Shown: positions 1 to 5,778 of the stretch, piece after piece | Numbering within the stretch: the stretch's first letter is position 1 | Layout of the letters: each line of letters begins with the position of its first letter | Assembly: GCA_002308995.1 (NCBI GenBank) | Contig: DBWQ01000010.1 | Coordinates: forward strand, 234 to 13,620 | Origin: Clostridiales bacterium UBA1234 | Lineage (GTDB): Bacteria > Bacillota > Clostridia > TANB77 > UBA1234 | Direction of reading: 5' to 3' | DNA: 13,387 nt | Notes under the pieces: model-generated | Told to the model about the DNA's origin: nothing | Database searches by the model: none | Seen by the model: only the letters and a program-made list of their open reading frames with translations | Made by a program: the position numbers and the translations under genes

Positions 1-14
1 TAATATACAAAACA

Positions 15-132
<118 letters not shown>

Positions 133-144
133 TTTTTTTATGCC

Positions 145-175
145 AAAAAACGAACCCTAGAGGTTCTTTTTTTTC
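145..175 (+). terminator. Rho-independent terminator of the rRNA operon
   Basis: A GAACC/GGTTC hairpin (152-156 with 162-166) is preceded by A6 and followed by T8. It lies 20 nt after the 5S 3' end, where the rRNA operon should stop. Confidence 0.8.
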
Positions 176-302
176 GCCCGAAGGCGGCCAAGGCGGCCAA
201 GAGGGACGCTCCATTTTGGTCGCTTCTTATTTTTAAACTTCTTCTTACGCAAGGTTTTCCGGACACGCTTAGCGACCAAAAGGGACAGACCTTCTAGGGT
301 TC
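152..302. repeat. Nested inverted repeat of about 150 bp after the rRNA operon
   Basis: Two nested pairs of complementary arms are visible. The outer arms are GAACCCTAGAGG (152-163) and CCTTCTAGGGTTC (290-302), complementary with one bulged base. The inner arms are TTTTGGTCGCT (214-224) and AGCGACCAAAA (271-281), perfectly complementary over 11 bp. Between the left arms lies a GC-rich tandem 9-mer, AAGGCGGCC twice (181-198). No coding frame is evident. It could be a miniature non-autonomous repeat element or a remnant; its left outer arm doubles as the rRNA terminator. Confidence 0.55.
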
Positions 303-370
303 TTCTAGCACAAGGACTTCAAAATGCAAAATTAAAAAGTTAGGACCATGAAAGTTGGTTGACAAAAAAT

Positions 371-453
371 GAGTTTTGAAAGTTTAGCGTTATATAATTA
401 GGATGAAAAAAGGAGTTTTGAAAGTTAGAGTTATATAATTAGGATGAAAAAAG
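371..453. repeat. Tandem direct repeat, 42 bp + 41 bp
   Basis: The unit begins GAGTTTTGAAAGTT and ends TATATAATTAGGATGAAAAAAG. Copy 1 is 371-412 and copy 2 is 413-453; they differ by one missing T and one C-to-A change. Each copy contains a TATAAT box (393-398, 434-439) but I find no -35 box at proper spacing (TTGACA at 359-364 is 28 bp from the first). The rest of the 175-504 gap shows no gene. Confidence 0.8.
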
Positions 454-504
454 ATTCTTTTGAATGAAAGTTGCTGGTATAAATTTATGACATTTATTCA
501 TTTC

Positions 505-533
505 TTGCTTTTTATATGATTTCATGGTACAAT
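505..533 (+). promoter_or_regulatory. Promoter for the 572 gene
   Basis: TTGCTT (505-510), a 17-bp spacer and TACAAT (528-533) form a sigma-A-type promoter about 38 bp before the start codon. Confidence 0.65.
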
Positions 534-571
534 GCTTTCGTCATTGATTTTTTAAAAGGAGAAAACTTTAA

Positions 572-976
572 ATGGTTAGTTTTGAATCGTTTTATGAAGC
601 TTTGCTAAGGTACAAGGAAGAACATGGAGATTTGTTTGTTCCTACCAAGTACGTAGTGGATGGATTCAAATTGGGAATGAAAGTATCCTATACGCGGAAG
701 CATCCAGAAAGGCTAACTAAAGAAGAGTTTGATAAACTTAAGAAGATTGGTTTTGTATGGAGAATTAAGAGCAAGCATTCTTTTGATGAGATTTATACTC
801 TTTTAAAACAGTATAAGGAAGAACATGGTACGTGTAAAATGAGTCGCTTTTATACAACTCCTTCTGGTGTAAACTTAGGAAATATTCTTTATTGCATTAT
901 AGAAGGAGTAACGATGACGAGTATTGAAGAAAAGGAAAAAATCAAAGAACTTGGATTTGCTCGTCAAAGCAAATAA
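572..976 (+). CDS. Small helicase-associated (HA) domain protein
   Basis: The 134-residue protein is built from two repeats that look like the helicase-associated domain found in tandem at the C-terminus of some DEAD/SNF2-type helicases. Repeat 1 (about residues 6-62) has FYEALLRYKEEHGDLFVP, then GFKLG, then LTKEEFDKLKKIGFVW. Repeat 2 (about 69-130) has FDEIYTLLKQYKEEHGTCKM, then GVNLGNI and KIKELGF. No helicase motor is present in or beside it, so it is a free-standing version, presumably nucleic-acid-binding; the biological role is unknown. The ATG follows AAAAGGAG. It has its own promoter and a terminator at 1081. It contains the only in-frame CGG codon (695-697) that is read through without a frameshift, which with its family suggests an accessory or acquired gene. 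Confidence 0.8.
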   Translation: MVSFESFYEALLRYKEEHGDLFVPTKYVVDGFKLGMKVSYTRKHPERLTKEEFDKLKKIGFVWRIKSKHSFDEIYTLLKQYKEEHGTCKMSRFYTTPSGVNLGNILYCIIEGVTMTSIEEKEKIKELGFARQSK

Positions 977-1080
977 GTTAGCAAATTGATTGAACAGTTA
1001 TCAAAGTATGGATGATTATGGTGATGGCAAAGCATTTTTTATAAAAGTGAGAAGAAATGTAGAAAATATAATTTAAGAAT

Positions 1081-1114
1081 AAAAGTAGATGCTATGGTAT
1101 CTGCTTTTATTTTT
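1081..1114 (+). terminator. Terminator
   Basis: AAAAGTAGAT (1081-1090) pairs with ATCTGCTTTT (1099-1108) with one G-T pair and is followed by a T-rich tract. It ends the transcript of the 572-976 gene. Confidence 0.7.
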
Positions 1115-1130
1115 TACGATTTTGTTTTTG

Positions 1131-1159
1131 TTGGCAATTTGGCATGACAATGATATAAT
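1131..1159 (+). promoter_or_regulatory. Promoter for the GIY-YIG gene
   Basis: TTGGCA (1131-1136), a 17-bp spacer and TATAAT (1154-1159) lie 24 bp before the start codon. Confidence 0.75.
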
Positions 1160-1183
1160 AAATCACATAAGGAGAAACAAGAT

Positions 1184-1510
1184 ATGTATTATACGTATAT
1201 GCTTCGATGCAAAGATAACTCCATTTATACGGGGTATACCAATGATATTAATAAGAGAATGAAGGACCATTTTTCCAAAAGTAAAAATGGTGCAAAATAT
1301 ACAAAGTCACATGAATCACTAAAACTGGAAGTAGTATGGAAATCAAAGGAAAAAAAGAGTGCTTGTCAATTGGAGTATTGGATTAAAAGACTTAGTAAGA
1401 TGCAAAAAGAAGAATTAATCAAAACAAAAGATTTGGATAATTTTTTAGGTCAAAATATAGAATGTAATAATTTTGAACTGGTACATGGCTTTGATTTTAT
1501 GGAAGCTTAG
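1184..1510 (+). CDS. GIY-YIG nuclease superfamily protein (UPF0213/YhbQ type)
   Basis: The 108-residue protein is a single GIY-YIG domain. YYTYMLRC near residue 2 and YTGYT near residue 15 are the two signature strands; the helix NDINKRMKDH carries the conserved Arg, and EYWIKRLSKMQKEELI carries the conserved Glu region. The family is small stand-alone proteins of about 80-100 residues, some with demonstrated DNA nuclease activity; the cellular role is poorly defined. The C-terminal 20 residues or so extend past the usual domain end. The ATG is preceded by AAGGAG at good spacing. It is monocistronic between its own promoter and the hairpin at 1665-1709. It ends in TAG, the only non-TAA stop here. 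Confidence 0.88.
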   Translation: MYYTYMLRCKDNSIYTGYTNDINKRMKDHFSKSKNGAKYTKSHESLKLEVVWKSKEKKSACQLEYWIKRLSKMQKEELIKTKDLDNFLGQNIECNNFELVHGFDFMEA

Positions 1511-1664
1511 GTTACCTGAATGAAGTTTAGATCTTATTCAGATCATTATTCTAGAGTTCCTAAGAAAAAAATCCATGAAAGAAAGTGATAAGTACAATCA
1601 AAAATCCATTATTTATGAGAAGATTGCGAGATTCATGAATAAACTATAACCTTAAAAGGCATAC
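1511..1664. other. Intergenic stretch with possible decayed reading frame
   Basis: An ATG at 1520 opens 22 codons (begins MKFRSYSDHYSR) to a TGA at 1586. A second short frame directly after, shifted by +1 (1587-1649), reads DKYNQKSIIYEKIARF and ends in TAA. Lysine and tyrosine content suggest remains of a coding region, but there is no ribosome binding site and no recognisable family. Confidence 0.25.
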
Positions 1665-1709
1665 AAAAAGCCGTAGAAGATGCAAAAAATGCGTTTTCTA
1701 CGGCTTTTG
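1665..1709. terminator. Bidirectional terminator between convergent genes
   Basis: AAAAGCCGTAGAA (1666-1678) pairs perfectly with TTCTACGGCTTTT (1696-1708). The arms have A-runs and T-runs on either side, so it can end both the plus-strand GIY-YIG transcript and the minus-strand LOG transcript, whose stop codon is at 1711-1713. Confidence 0.85.
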
Positions 1710-1710
1710 A

Positions 1711-2265
1711 TTAGTGAAAACAATTCGTTTCTACATTTTGGAGATACTCTTTGGCCTCTTCGATGGAGCTTGCAACAAAGTAGCATTCTTTATCCTTGAT
1801 GTCGGCAAATCCCTCTTGGTAGATAACGTCCATCATCTTGAGAAAAGGGGCAAAGTAGTTGTCTACATTGATGATGATAATGGGAAGATTGTGTTCATGG
1901 TTTCTTCTGGTTTCGATGGCAGTTAAGATTTCATCAATGGTGCCAATTCCACCGGGTAAAAAAACCAAGACATCGGCATGCTTGATATAGGTGTTTTTGC
2001 GTTCATTGACAGTGTCCAAAACAAATGCTTCATCGAAGACGAGTGTTTCAAGCTGTTCTTGATAGGCTTTTGCTTGAATAGCGGTAATTTTTGAATCTTT
2101 TGAGTTTACCACTACTTGGTAGACTTGCCCCATAAGGCCACACTCACATCCGCCAAAAACAAGGTTATGCTTGTGTTCTACAATAAATTCTCCCAGTTTT
2201 TGGGCAACTTCATTGTATGGCTGATAATGAGTATCACGGGCAGAACAACCTACAAAGATGTTCAT
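1711..2265 (-). CDS. LOG family protein (TIGR00730; putative nucleoside monophosphate phosphoribohydrolase)
   Basis: The 184-residue cytosolic Rossmann-type protein carries the family signature PGGIGTIDE at residues 104-112 and the upstream NERK at 87-90, together matching the PGGxGTxxE active site and the conserved Arg/Lys. VFGGCECGLMG (about 36-46) is the glycine-rich nucleotide-binding loop. LOG proteins hydrolyse the N-glycosidic bond of nucleoside 5'-monophosphates (cytokinin-activating in plants); older annotations as lysine decarboxylase are wrong. The bacterial substrate is not deducible here. Length fits the family. AGGAGG sits 6-7 nt before the ATG. It is monocistronic with its own promoter (2320-2348) and terminator. 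Confidence 0.9.
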   Translation of the reverse strand: MNIFVGCSARDTHYQPYNEVAQKLGEFIVEHKHNLVFGGCECGLMGQVYQVVVNSKDSKITAIQAKAYQEQLETLVFDEAFVLDTVNERKNTYIKHADVLVFLPGGIGTIDEILTAIETRRNHEHNLPIIIINVDNYFAPFLKMMDVIYQEGFADIKDKECYFVASSIEEAKEYLQNVETNCFH

Positions 2266-2319
2266 AAAAACCTCCTAAAAAATCTTTTGTAGAGCTTAAA
2301 CGGGCTTTCTTTTGCTCAC

Positions 2320-2348
2320 ATATTACCACGGATAGGTAAAAAAGGCAA
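2320..2348 (-). promoter_or_regulatory. Promoter for the LOG gene
   Basis: On the minus strand TTGCCT (2348-2343), a 17-bp spacer and TAATAT (2325-2320) precede the LOG start by about 55 bp. Confidence 0.65.
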
Positions 2349-2408
2349 GCATTCTTTTGAAAGGGTGGAAAATGATGGTAATTATAGCAATATGGCATGG
2401 TGAATGAG

Positions 2409-2437
2409 TTGAATATTTATGAATAATAGTGTAAAAT
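2409..2437 (+). promoter_or_regulatory. Promoter of the tdk operon
   Basis: TTGAAT (2409-2414), a 17-bp spacer and TAAAAT (2432-2437) lie about 80 bp upstream of the thymidine kinase start. They probably drive the four-gene operon to 5100. Confidence 0.6.
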
Positions 2438-2516
2438 ATCAATGAATAAGAGGAAAAAATAATAAAAATCAAAAAAAGATGATATTTTGGAAATCATGTA
2501 AGTTGAGGTGTAAGTG

Positions 2517-3149
2517 ATGTCAAAGTTGTATTTTAGATATGGAGCAATGAATTGTGGAAAGAGCTCAATGCTGATGCAAGTAGCATTTAATTACAACGAA
2601 AAAGGAAGAAGAGTTGTAGTAATTAAATCGAGCATTGATACGAAAGCAGAGGAGTATTTATCCTCCCGTATTGGGCTAAAACGAAAGGTAGATATTTTAT
2701 TAAATCCAAAAGATTCCTTAAAGCCATATTATTTTGATTGGAAAGTGGATGCTTCATGCATTTTAGTTGATGAAGCACAGTTTTTAACAAAAGAACAAGT
2801 GGAAGAACTATGGTATGTGGCTAAAATATTAGATATTCCTGTGATTTGCTATGGCCTTCGTACGGATTTTCAAAGTAAGCTATTTGAAGGAAGTAGCAGA
2901 CTTTTTGAACTTGCGGATGAAATTGAAGAATTAGTCACTATCTGCAAATGTGGGAAACGTGCCAAATTTAATGCACGTTTTGTAGATGGAGAGTTCACAC
3001 TAGATGGAAAATCGATTGTCATCGATGGCTCTAAAGCAAATACCACTTATGAGCCAATGTGTGGAACATGCTATTTAAAAGCAAGAGAAGCTTTTTTAAA
3101 AAAAGAAGAAGATTGGGAAGATACAAGGCAAGTAAAGCTTAATTTATAA
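2517..3149 (+). CDS. tdk: Thymidine kinase (type II)
   Basis: This 210-residue cytosolic enzyme phosphorylates thymidine to dTMP with ATP (pyrimidine salvage). The P-loop GAMNCGKSS is at residues 9-17, the Walker B/catalytic motif DEAQF at 85-89 (Glu86 the likely general base), GLRTDF at about 113-118, and the structural zinc cysteines at 143, 145, 182 and 185. The first zinc pair is CxC rather than the usual CxxC. Length is normal for the family. A GTG codon three bases earlier (2514) is in frame, but the GAGGTG ribosome binding site (2505-2510) is spaced better for the ATG at 2517. It is the first gene of an operon; the next start is 17 bp downstream. Confidence 0.94.
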   Translation: MSKLYFRYGAMNCGKSSMLMQVAFNYNEKGRRVVVIKSSIDTKAEEYLSSRIGLKRKVDILLNPKDSLKPYYFDWKVDASCILVDEAQFLTKEQVEELWYVAKILDIPVICYGLRTDFQSKLFEGSSRLFELADEIEELVTICKCGKRAKFNARFVDGEFTLDGKSIVIDGSKANTTYEPMCGTCYLKAREAFLKKEEDWEDTRQVKLNL

Positions 3150-3166
3150 AGAAAGAGGTTAGCAAA

Positions 3167-3880
3167 ATGTTTATTGATCATGACTTTTATGTAGGATTTC
3201 GCGATATGAATTTTCAAAACAAATTAAAAATAAAATCCATGTTTAGTTATTTAGAAGATATTGCAGGGATGCATTCGAATATGGCAGGCTATGGCGTTTA
3301 CGATATTCCGCGTATTCACAAAAGTTGGGTACTGATTAATTGGAAACTAGAGTTTATCAAAAGGCCAAGTTATGCAGATACCATTAAAGTAAAAACATGG
3401 TCTAGAAACATGGATAAGCTTTTTGCTTACCGTGATTTTTTGGTATATGACATGGAGGGCAAAGTAATAGCCAAAGCAAGCTCGAAGTGGGTATTCATCA
3501 ACATTGATGATTTATCTATTTGTAAACTCGAAGAGGAAATGAAAGAGGATTATGAAATCGAGGAAGATAAAGTTTTTGAAGAAGATTTCGCTAAACTGAA
3601 GGATATTGGCAATTATCAAAGTTCTTGTGATATCAAAATTACAGAGGATATGATTGATGTAAATGGCCACGTGCATAATTTAAGTTATCTTGATTTTGCA
3701 AGCCAAGTAGTACCTGTGGAAGTAATGCAAAACGCCACAAAAGTGGAAGTACTCTATAAAAAAGAGATTAGAAAAGAAGATAGTGTGAAGTGTTTTTATG
3801 CAGTAGAAGGCGAGAAGCACTATGCGATTTTAAAAAGCACGGATGATAAAGTGCTACATGCCATTATACAGTTACAGTAA
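3167..3880 (+). CDS. Acyl-ACP thioesterase
   Basis: The 237-residue protein has the tandem hot-dog layout of the acyl-ACP thioesterase family (PF01643). The first domain begins FYVGFRDMNFQNKLKIKSMF, with ADTIKVKTWSR and FINIDDL in the middle. The second domain carries DVNGHVHNLSYLDF at about residues 163-176, matching the NGHVNN-type catalytic Asn/His region. The enzyme hydrolyses acyl-ACP to release free fatty acids in the cytosol; in bacteria the chain-length preference and purpose are usually unknown. AAAGAGG precedes the ATG. It is the second gene of the tdk operon, 17 bp after tdk and 16 bp before the YbaK start. Confidence 0.9.
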   Translation: MFIDHDFYVGFRDMNFQNKLKIKSMFSYLEDIAGMHSNMAGYGVYDIPRIHKSWVLINWKLEFIKRPSYADTIKVKTWSRNMDKLFAYRDFLVYDMEGKVIAKASSKWVFINIDDLSICKLEEEMKEDYEIEEDKVFEEDFAKLKDIGNYQSSCDIKITEDMIDVNGHVHNLSYLDFASQVVPVEVMQNATKVEVLYKKEIRKEDSVKCFYAVEGEKHYAILKSTDDKVLHAIIQLQ

Positions 3881-3896
3881 GAAAAGAGGAATCCAT

Positions 3897-4379
3897 TTGA
3901 AGAAAAAAGAAGAAAAAACCAATGTGATGCGATTACTAGATCAACATCACATTTTATACAAAAGCTATTGTTATGTGGATACGAATGCCATAAGTGGGGT
4001 AGAAGTGGCACAAGTTTTACATCAGAATGAAGCACAAGTATTCAAAACGTTAGTAACAATAGGAAATAGCCGAAACCATTATGTATTCATGATTCCTGTG
4101 GCGGAAGAATTAGATTTAAAAAAGGCAGCAAAAGCAGTAGGAGAGAAGAATATTGAGATGGTAAAATCAAAAGAACTCTTGCCACTAACAGGCTACATAC
4201 ACGGAGGATGTTCTCCCATTGGGATGAAAAAGCCCTTTGCCACTACGATTGATGAAAGTGCCAAAAATTTTGAAACTATTATTTTTAGTGCAGGAAAGAT
4301 TGGCTATCAAGTGGAAGTAGAGCTTGAAGCTTTAAAGGGCATTGTAGCATATCATTTAAGTGATGTGATTGTGAAATAA
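3897..4379 (+). CDS. ybaK: Cys-tRNA(Pro)/Cys-tRNA(Cys) deacylase, YbaK/EbsC family
   Basis: From the TTG start the protein is 160 residues, the normal YbaK size. Hallmarks are FKTLV near the middle, the AVGEKNIEMVKSKEL segment and the GGCSPIG loop followed by KKPFATTID. The family removes mischarged Cys from tRNA-Pro in trans. An in-frame ATG exists at 3843, inside the preceding thioesterase gene, but it adds 18 residues unlike the family, and GAGGA at 3886-3890 is placed correctly for TTG at 3897. TTG is therefore the likely start. The gene is 16 bp after the thioesterase and 9 bp before the hydrolase, in the same operon. Confidence 0.9.
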   Translation: MKKKEEKTNVMRLLDQHHILYKSYCYVDTNAISGVEVAQVLHQNEAQVFKTLVTIGNSRNHYVFMIPVAEELDLKKAAKAVGEKNIEMVKSKELLPLTGYIHGGCSPIGMKKPFATTIDESAKNFETIIFSAGKIGYQVEVELEALKGIVAYHLSDVIVK

Positions 4380-4388
4380 GGAGAAAAA

Positions 4389-5100
4389 ATGAAGCGTAAA
4401 AAGATCATTTTGTTTTCGATAGTATTGGTTTTAGTTTTAGGTACCATTTGCTATTTTGGTACCTATTATCATGCAGAAGAAAGTGTCAATCAATTTTTAG
4501 TAACTAGTGATTTGGTACAGGTAAAAATGATACCAGAAGGGTATTATTTTGATGGACCTGGAACGAGTAGTGCCATTATTTTTTATCCAGGTGCAAAGGT
4601 GGAAGAAACCGCCTATGCTCCAATGCTTTTTAAACTTGCTGAAGAGGGAGTTGATACATTTCTACTTTCGATGCCATTTCATATTGCATTCTTTGGGGAA
4701 AATAAAGTAAAGACTATTATGGAGCAATATGCGTATGATGATTATTATTTAATGGGCCATTCTCTTCGGAGGGGTAGTTGCTTCGAAACTTGCTTTTAAA
4801 CAACCTGAAAGTTTTAAAGGATTAATTCTACTAGCATCTTATTCTACAAAGAAATTAGAGGCCAATATGCGCGTTTTATCCCTATATGGAACAGCGGATG
4901 GAGTACTGAATTTTGAAAAGTATGAAGCAGCAAAAATAAATTATCCAGATGCGTTTGAGGAAGTAAAAATAGAAGGTGGCAATCATGCTGGATTTGGATA
5001 TTATGGAGAGCAGAAAAAAGATAAAACATCTAAAATTTCGAAAGAGGAGCAGCAAGAATTAACGGTGAAAGAAATTTTTAAAACGCTGGGAGAGTATTAA
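4389..5100 (+). pseudogene. Alpha/beta hydrolase with an apparent +1 frameshift at CGG
   Basis: The N-terminus is a membrane anchor or signal segment (MKRKK, then a hydrophobic stretch to about residue 26), so the enzyme probably sits on the outer face of the membrane. The first frame (4389-4799) runs to the nucleophile elbow GHSL and then breaks. Skipping one base at the CGG codon 4767-4769 restores GHSLGGVVASKLA and leads into the second frame, which holds the other triad residues: Asp in YGTADG and His in GGNHAGFGYYG. The corrected product is 236 residues, with Ser, Asp and His all present, typical of the alpha/beta hydrolase_5-like family; the substrate is unknown. It is formally a broken gene, but apart from that one base nothing is degraded. 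It is the last gene of the tdk operon. Confidence 0.82.
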
Positions 5101-5115
5101 AAATGTTTTTTTTTT
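5074..5115 (+). terminator. AT-rich terminator of the tdk operon
   Basis: ATTTTTAA (5074-5081) pairs with TTAAAAAT (5097-5104), followed by G and ten T. The stem lacks GC pairs and overlaps the hydrolase stop codon, so it is probably weak. Confidence 0.5.
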
Positions 5116-5135
5116 CATACATGCTTGAAAAATAA

Positions 5136-5164
5136 TTGACAGATACTACTAAGTAAGCTATAAT
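5136..5164 (+). promoter_or_regulatory. Consensus promoter of a candidate antitoxin RNA
   Basis: TTGACA (5136-5141), a 17-bp spacer and TATAAT (5159-5164) form a perfect sigma-A consensus promoter. No gene on the plus strand follows it before the hairpin at 5215, so it should drive a short non-coding RNA starting near 5171. Confidence 0.85.
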
Positions 5165-5170
5165 GATAAT

Positions 5171-5250
5171 AGCTTTAAAGCAAACGAAAGTGTTTTTTAT
5201 CATTAGTAGTATCCGAAAAAGACCAGGTGGGTTGGACCTGGTCTTTTTCT
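5171..5250 (+). ncRNA. Candidate antisense antitoxin RNA (RNAII-like)
   Basis: The predicted transcript is about 80 nt, from the consensus promoter at 5136-5164 to the terminator at 5215-5249. It has no ribosome binding site or open frame. Its segment AAAGTGTTTTTTATCAT (5187-5203) is a near copy of 5313-5328, the antisense of the toxin start region, with one extra T. It can therefore pair with the toxin mRNA across the start codon. The shared terminator gives a second complementary region. This layout (convergent RNAs, direct repeats at the 5' sides, common terminator) is that of the pAD1 par (fst) type I toxin-antitoxin family. The function is inferred. Confidence 0.72.
5215..5249. terminator. 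Bidirectional terminator shared by toxin mRNA and antitoxin RNA
   Basis: GAAAAAGACCAGGT (5215-5228) and ACCTGGTCTTTTTC (5236-5249) form a perfect 14-bp stem with a 7-nt loop. T-runs on both strands let it stop transcription from either side. Confidence 0.92.
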
Positions 5251-5253
5251 TTG

Positions 5254-5328
5254 TTAATACACTGTTTTTTCGAGTAGAAACACGATGACGATAACAAGTA
5301 TTAACACTCTCAAAAGTGTTTTTATCAT
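5254..5328 (-). CDS. Candidate type I toxin, 24-residue hydrophobic peptide
   Basis: The minus-strand frame encodes 24 residues: a short basic start (MIKTLLR), one membrane-spanning run (VLILVIVIVFLL) and a charged tail (EKTVY). This is the usual shape of membrane-acting type I toxins such as Fst or TxpA, though I see no direct sequence match to a named one. The start is strongly supported by AGGAGG (5343-5338 region) 9 nt before the ATG, a good promoter at 5378-5407 and a terminator 4 nt after the TAA stop. An internal hairpin, AACACT (5303-5308) with AGTGTT (5315-5320), lies just inside the start of the coding region and may limit translation. A convergent RNA on the plus strand is complementary to the start region. 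Expected to damage the membrane when unpaired with its antisense RNA; this is inference. Confidence 0.75.
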   Translation of the reverse strand: MIKTLLRVLILVIVIVFLLEKTVY

Positions 5329-5377
5329 ATGTAAAATCCTCCTTCCTCCAAGTTTTCCTTTTTGAAAGGATGTGACT

Positions 5378-5407
5378 ATTATATAACATTAATTATTATG
5401 TTGTAAA
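5378..5407 (-). promoter_or_regulatory. Promoter of the candidate toxin mRNA
   Basis: On the minus strand TTTACA (5407-5402), an 18-bp spacer and TATAAT (5383-5378) give a start near 5371 and a leader of about 43 nt before the toxin ATG. Confidence 0.7.
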
Positions 5408-5475
5408 CAATGTTTATCGAAATAAGTCACTTTTATAATAATTCTATGATTATCTTAAAAATATAGGATGAAATC

Positions 5476-5504
5476 TTGCTTTTTTGTGTGGTTTAGTGTA
5501 TGAT
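5476..5504 (+). promoter_or_regulatory. Promoter of the tyrS T-box leader
   Basis: TTGCTT (5476-5481), a 17-bp spacer and TATGAT (5499-5504) place the transcript start near 5511, just before the T-box leader. Confidence 0.7.
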
Positions 5505-5510
5505 AGTAAC

Positions 5511-5669
5511 AATATTTTTAGTGATGAAGGAATTTACGACTCTGGAGCTAAAGCGTGTCTCGCGTTAAGAGAATTTTGAGTGTGTGAAGTAATTCATGAA
5601 CTAAGGTGGTACCGCTATGTAAGTAGTCCTTAGATTCATGGATTTTTTTATTAAAAAAATCTATGAATC
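5511..5669 (+). promoter_or_regulatory. T-box leader (tRNA-Tyr-sensing riboswitch)
   Basis: The T-box sequence AAGGTGGTACCGC is at 5603-5615. Its TGGT bulge would pair with the ACCA end of an uncharged tRNA with discriminator A, as expected for tRNA-Tyr. CTAAGG (5601-5606) pairs with CCTTAG (5628-5633) to form the antiterminator base. A GTGATGAAGGAA segment at 5521-5532 resembles the Stem I base, and TAC (5535-5537) in the context GAATTTACGACTCTGGAGC is a plausible Tyr specifier codon. Only about 90 nt separate the predicted start from the T-box, so Stem I looks shorter than usual. GATTCATG... at 5633-5669 forms a 17-bp hairpin with an ATT loop. Confidence 0.85.
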
Positions 5670-5778
5670 TATGCCTATGAAAGTGTGGGGACATCCCCTT
5701 GCATAGCAAGGAGTGTCCCCTTAGGAAAGTTATTTTTTTATTAAAACGGAGGATACTCTTGCAAGCGAGGAGTGTCCG
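5628..5778 (+). repeat. Duplicated leader tail: two copies of CCTTAG, T7 tract and GTGTCC hairpin
   Basis: Copy 1 has CCTTAG (5628-5633), ATTTTTTTATTAAAA (5642-5656) and the hairpin 5687-5720. Copy 2 has CCTTAG (5719-5724), the identical ATTTTTTTATTAAAA (5732-5746) and the hairpin 5747-5778. The two hairpins are clearly related: right arms GCAAGGAGTGTCC and GCGAGGAGTGTCC differ by one base. Copy 1 has about 30 extra bases before its hairpin. The second hairpin ends just before the tyrS ribosome binding site. Confidence 0.75.

Noticed and set aside
359..398. TTGACA at 359-364 with TATAAT at 393-398 as a promoter
   Set aside because: The spacer is 28 bp, too long for sigma-A.
1520..1649. A gene split by a +1 shift like the three CGG cases
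   Set aside because: The two short frames meet at AAG TGA TAA, not CGG, and neither part matches a family, so it cannot be counted as another example.
1714..1926. A 70-codon plus-strand frame opposite the LOG gene
   Set aside because: Antisense shadow of a conserved gene; no ribosome binding site.
5078..5389. A 103-codon minus-strand frame overlapping the toxin region
   Set aside because: It runs through the shared terminator and both promoters in a frame without ribosome binding site; the 24-codon frame in the same strand has one.
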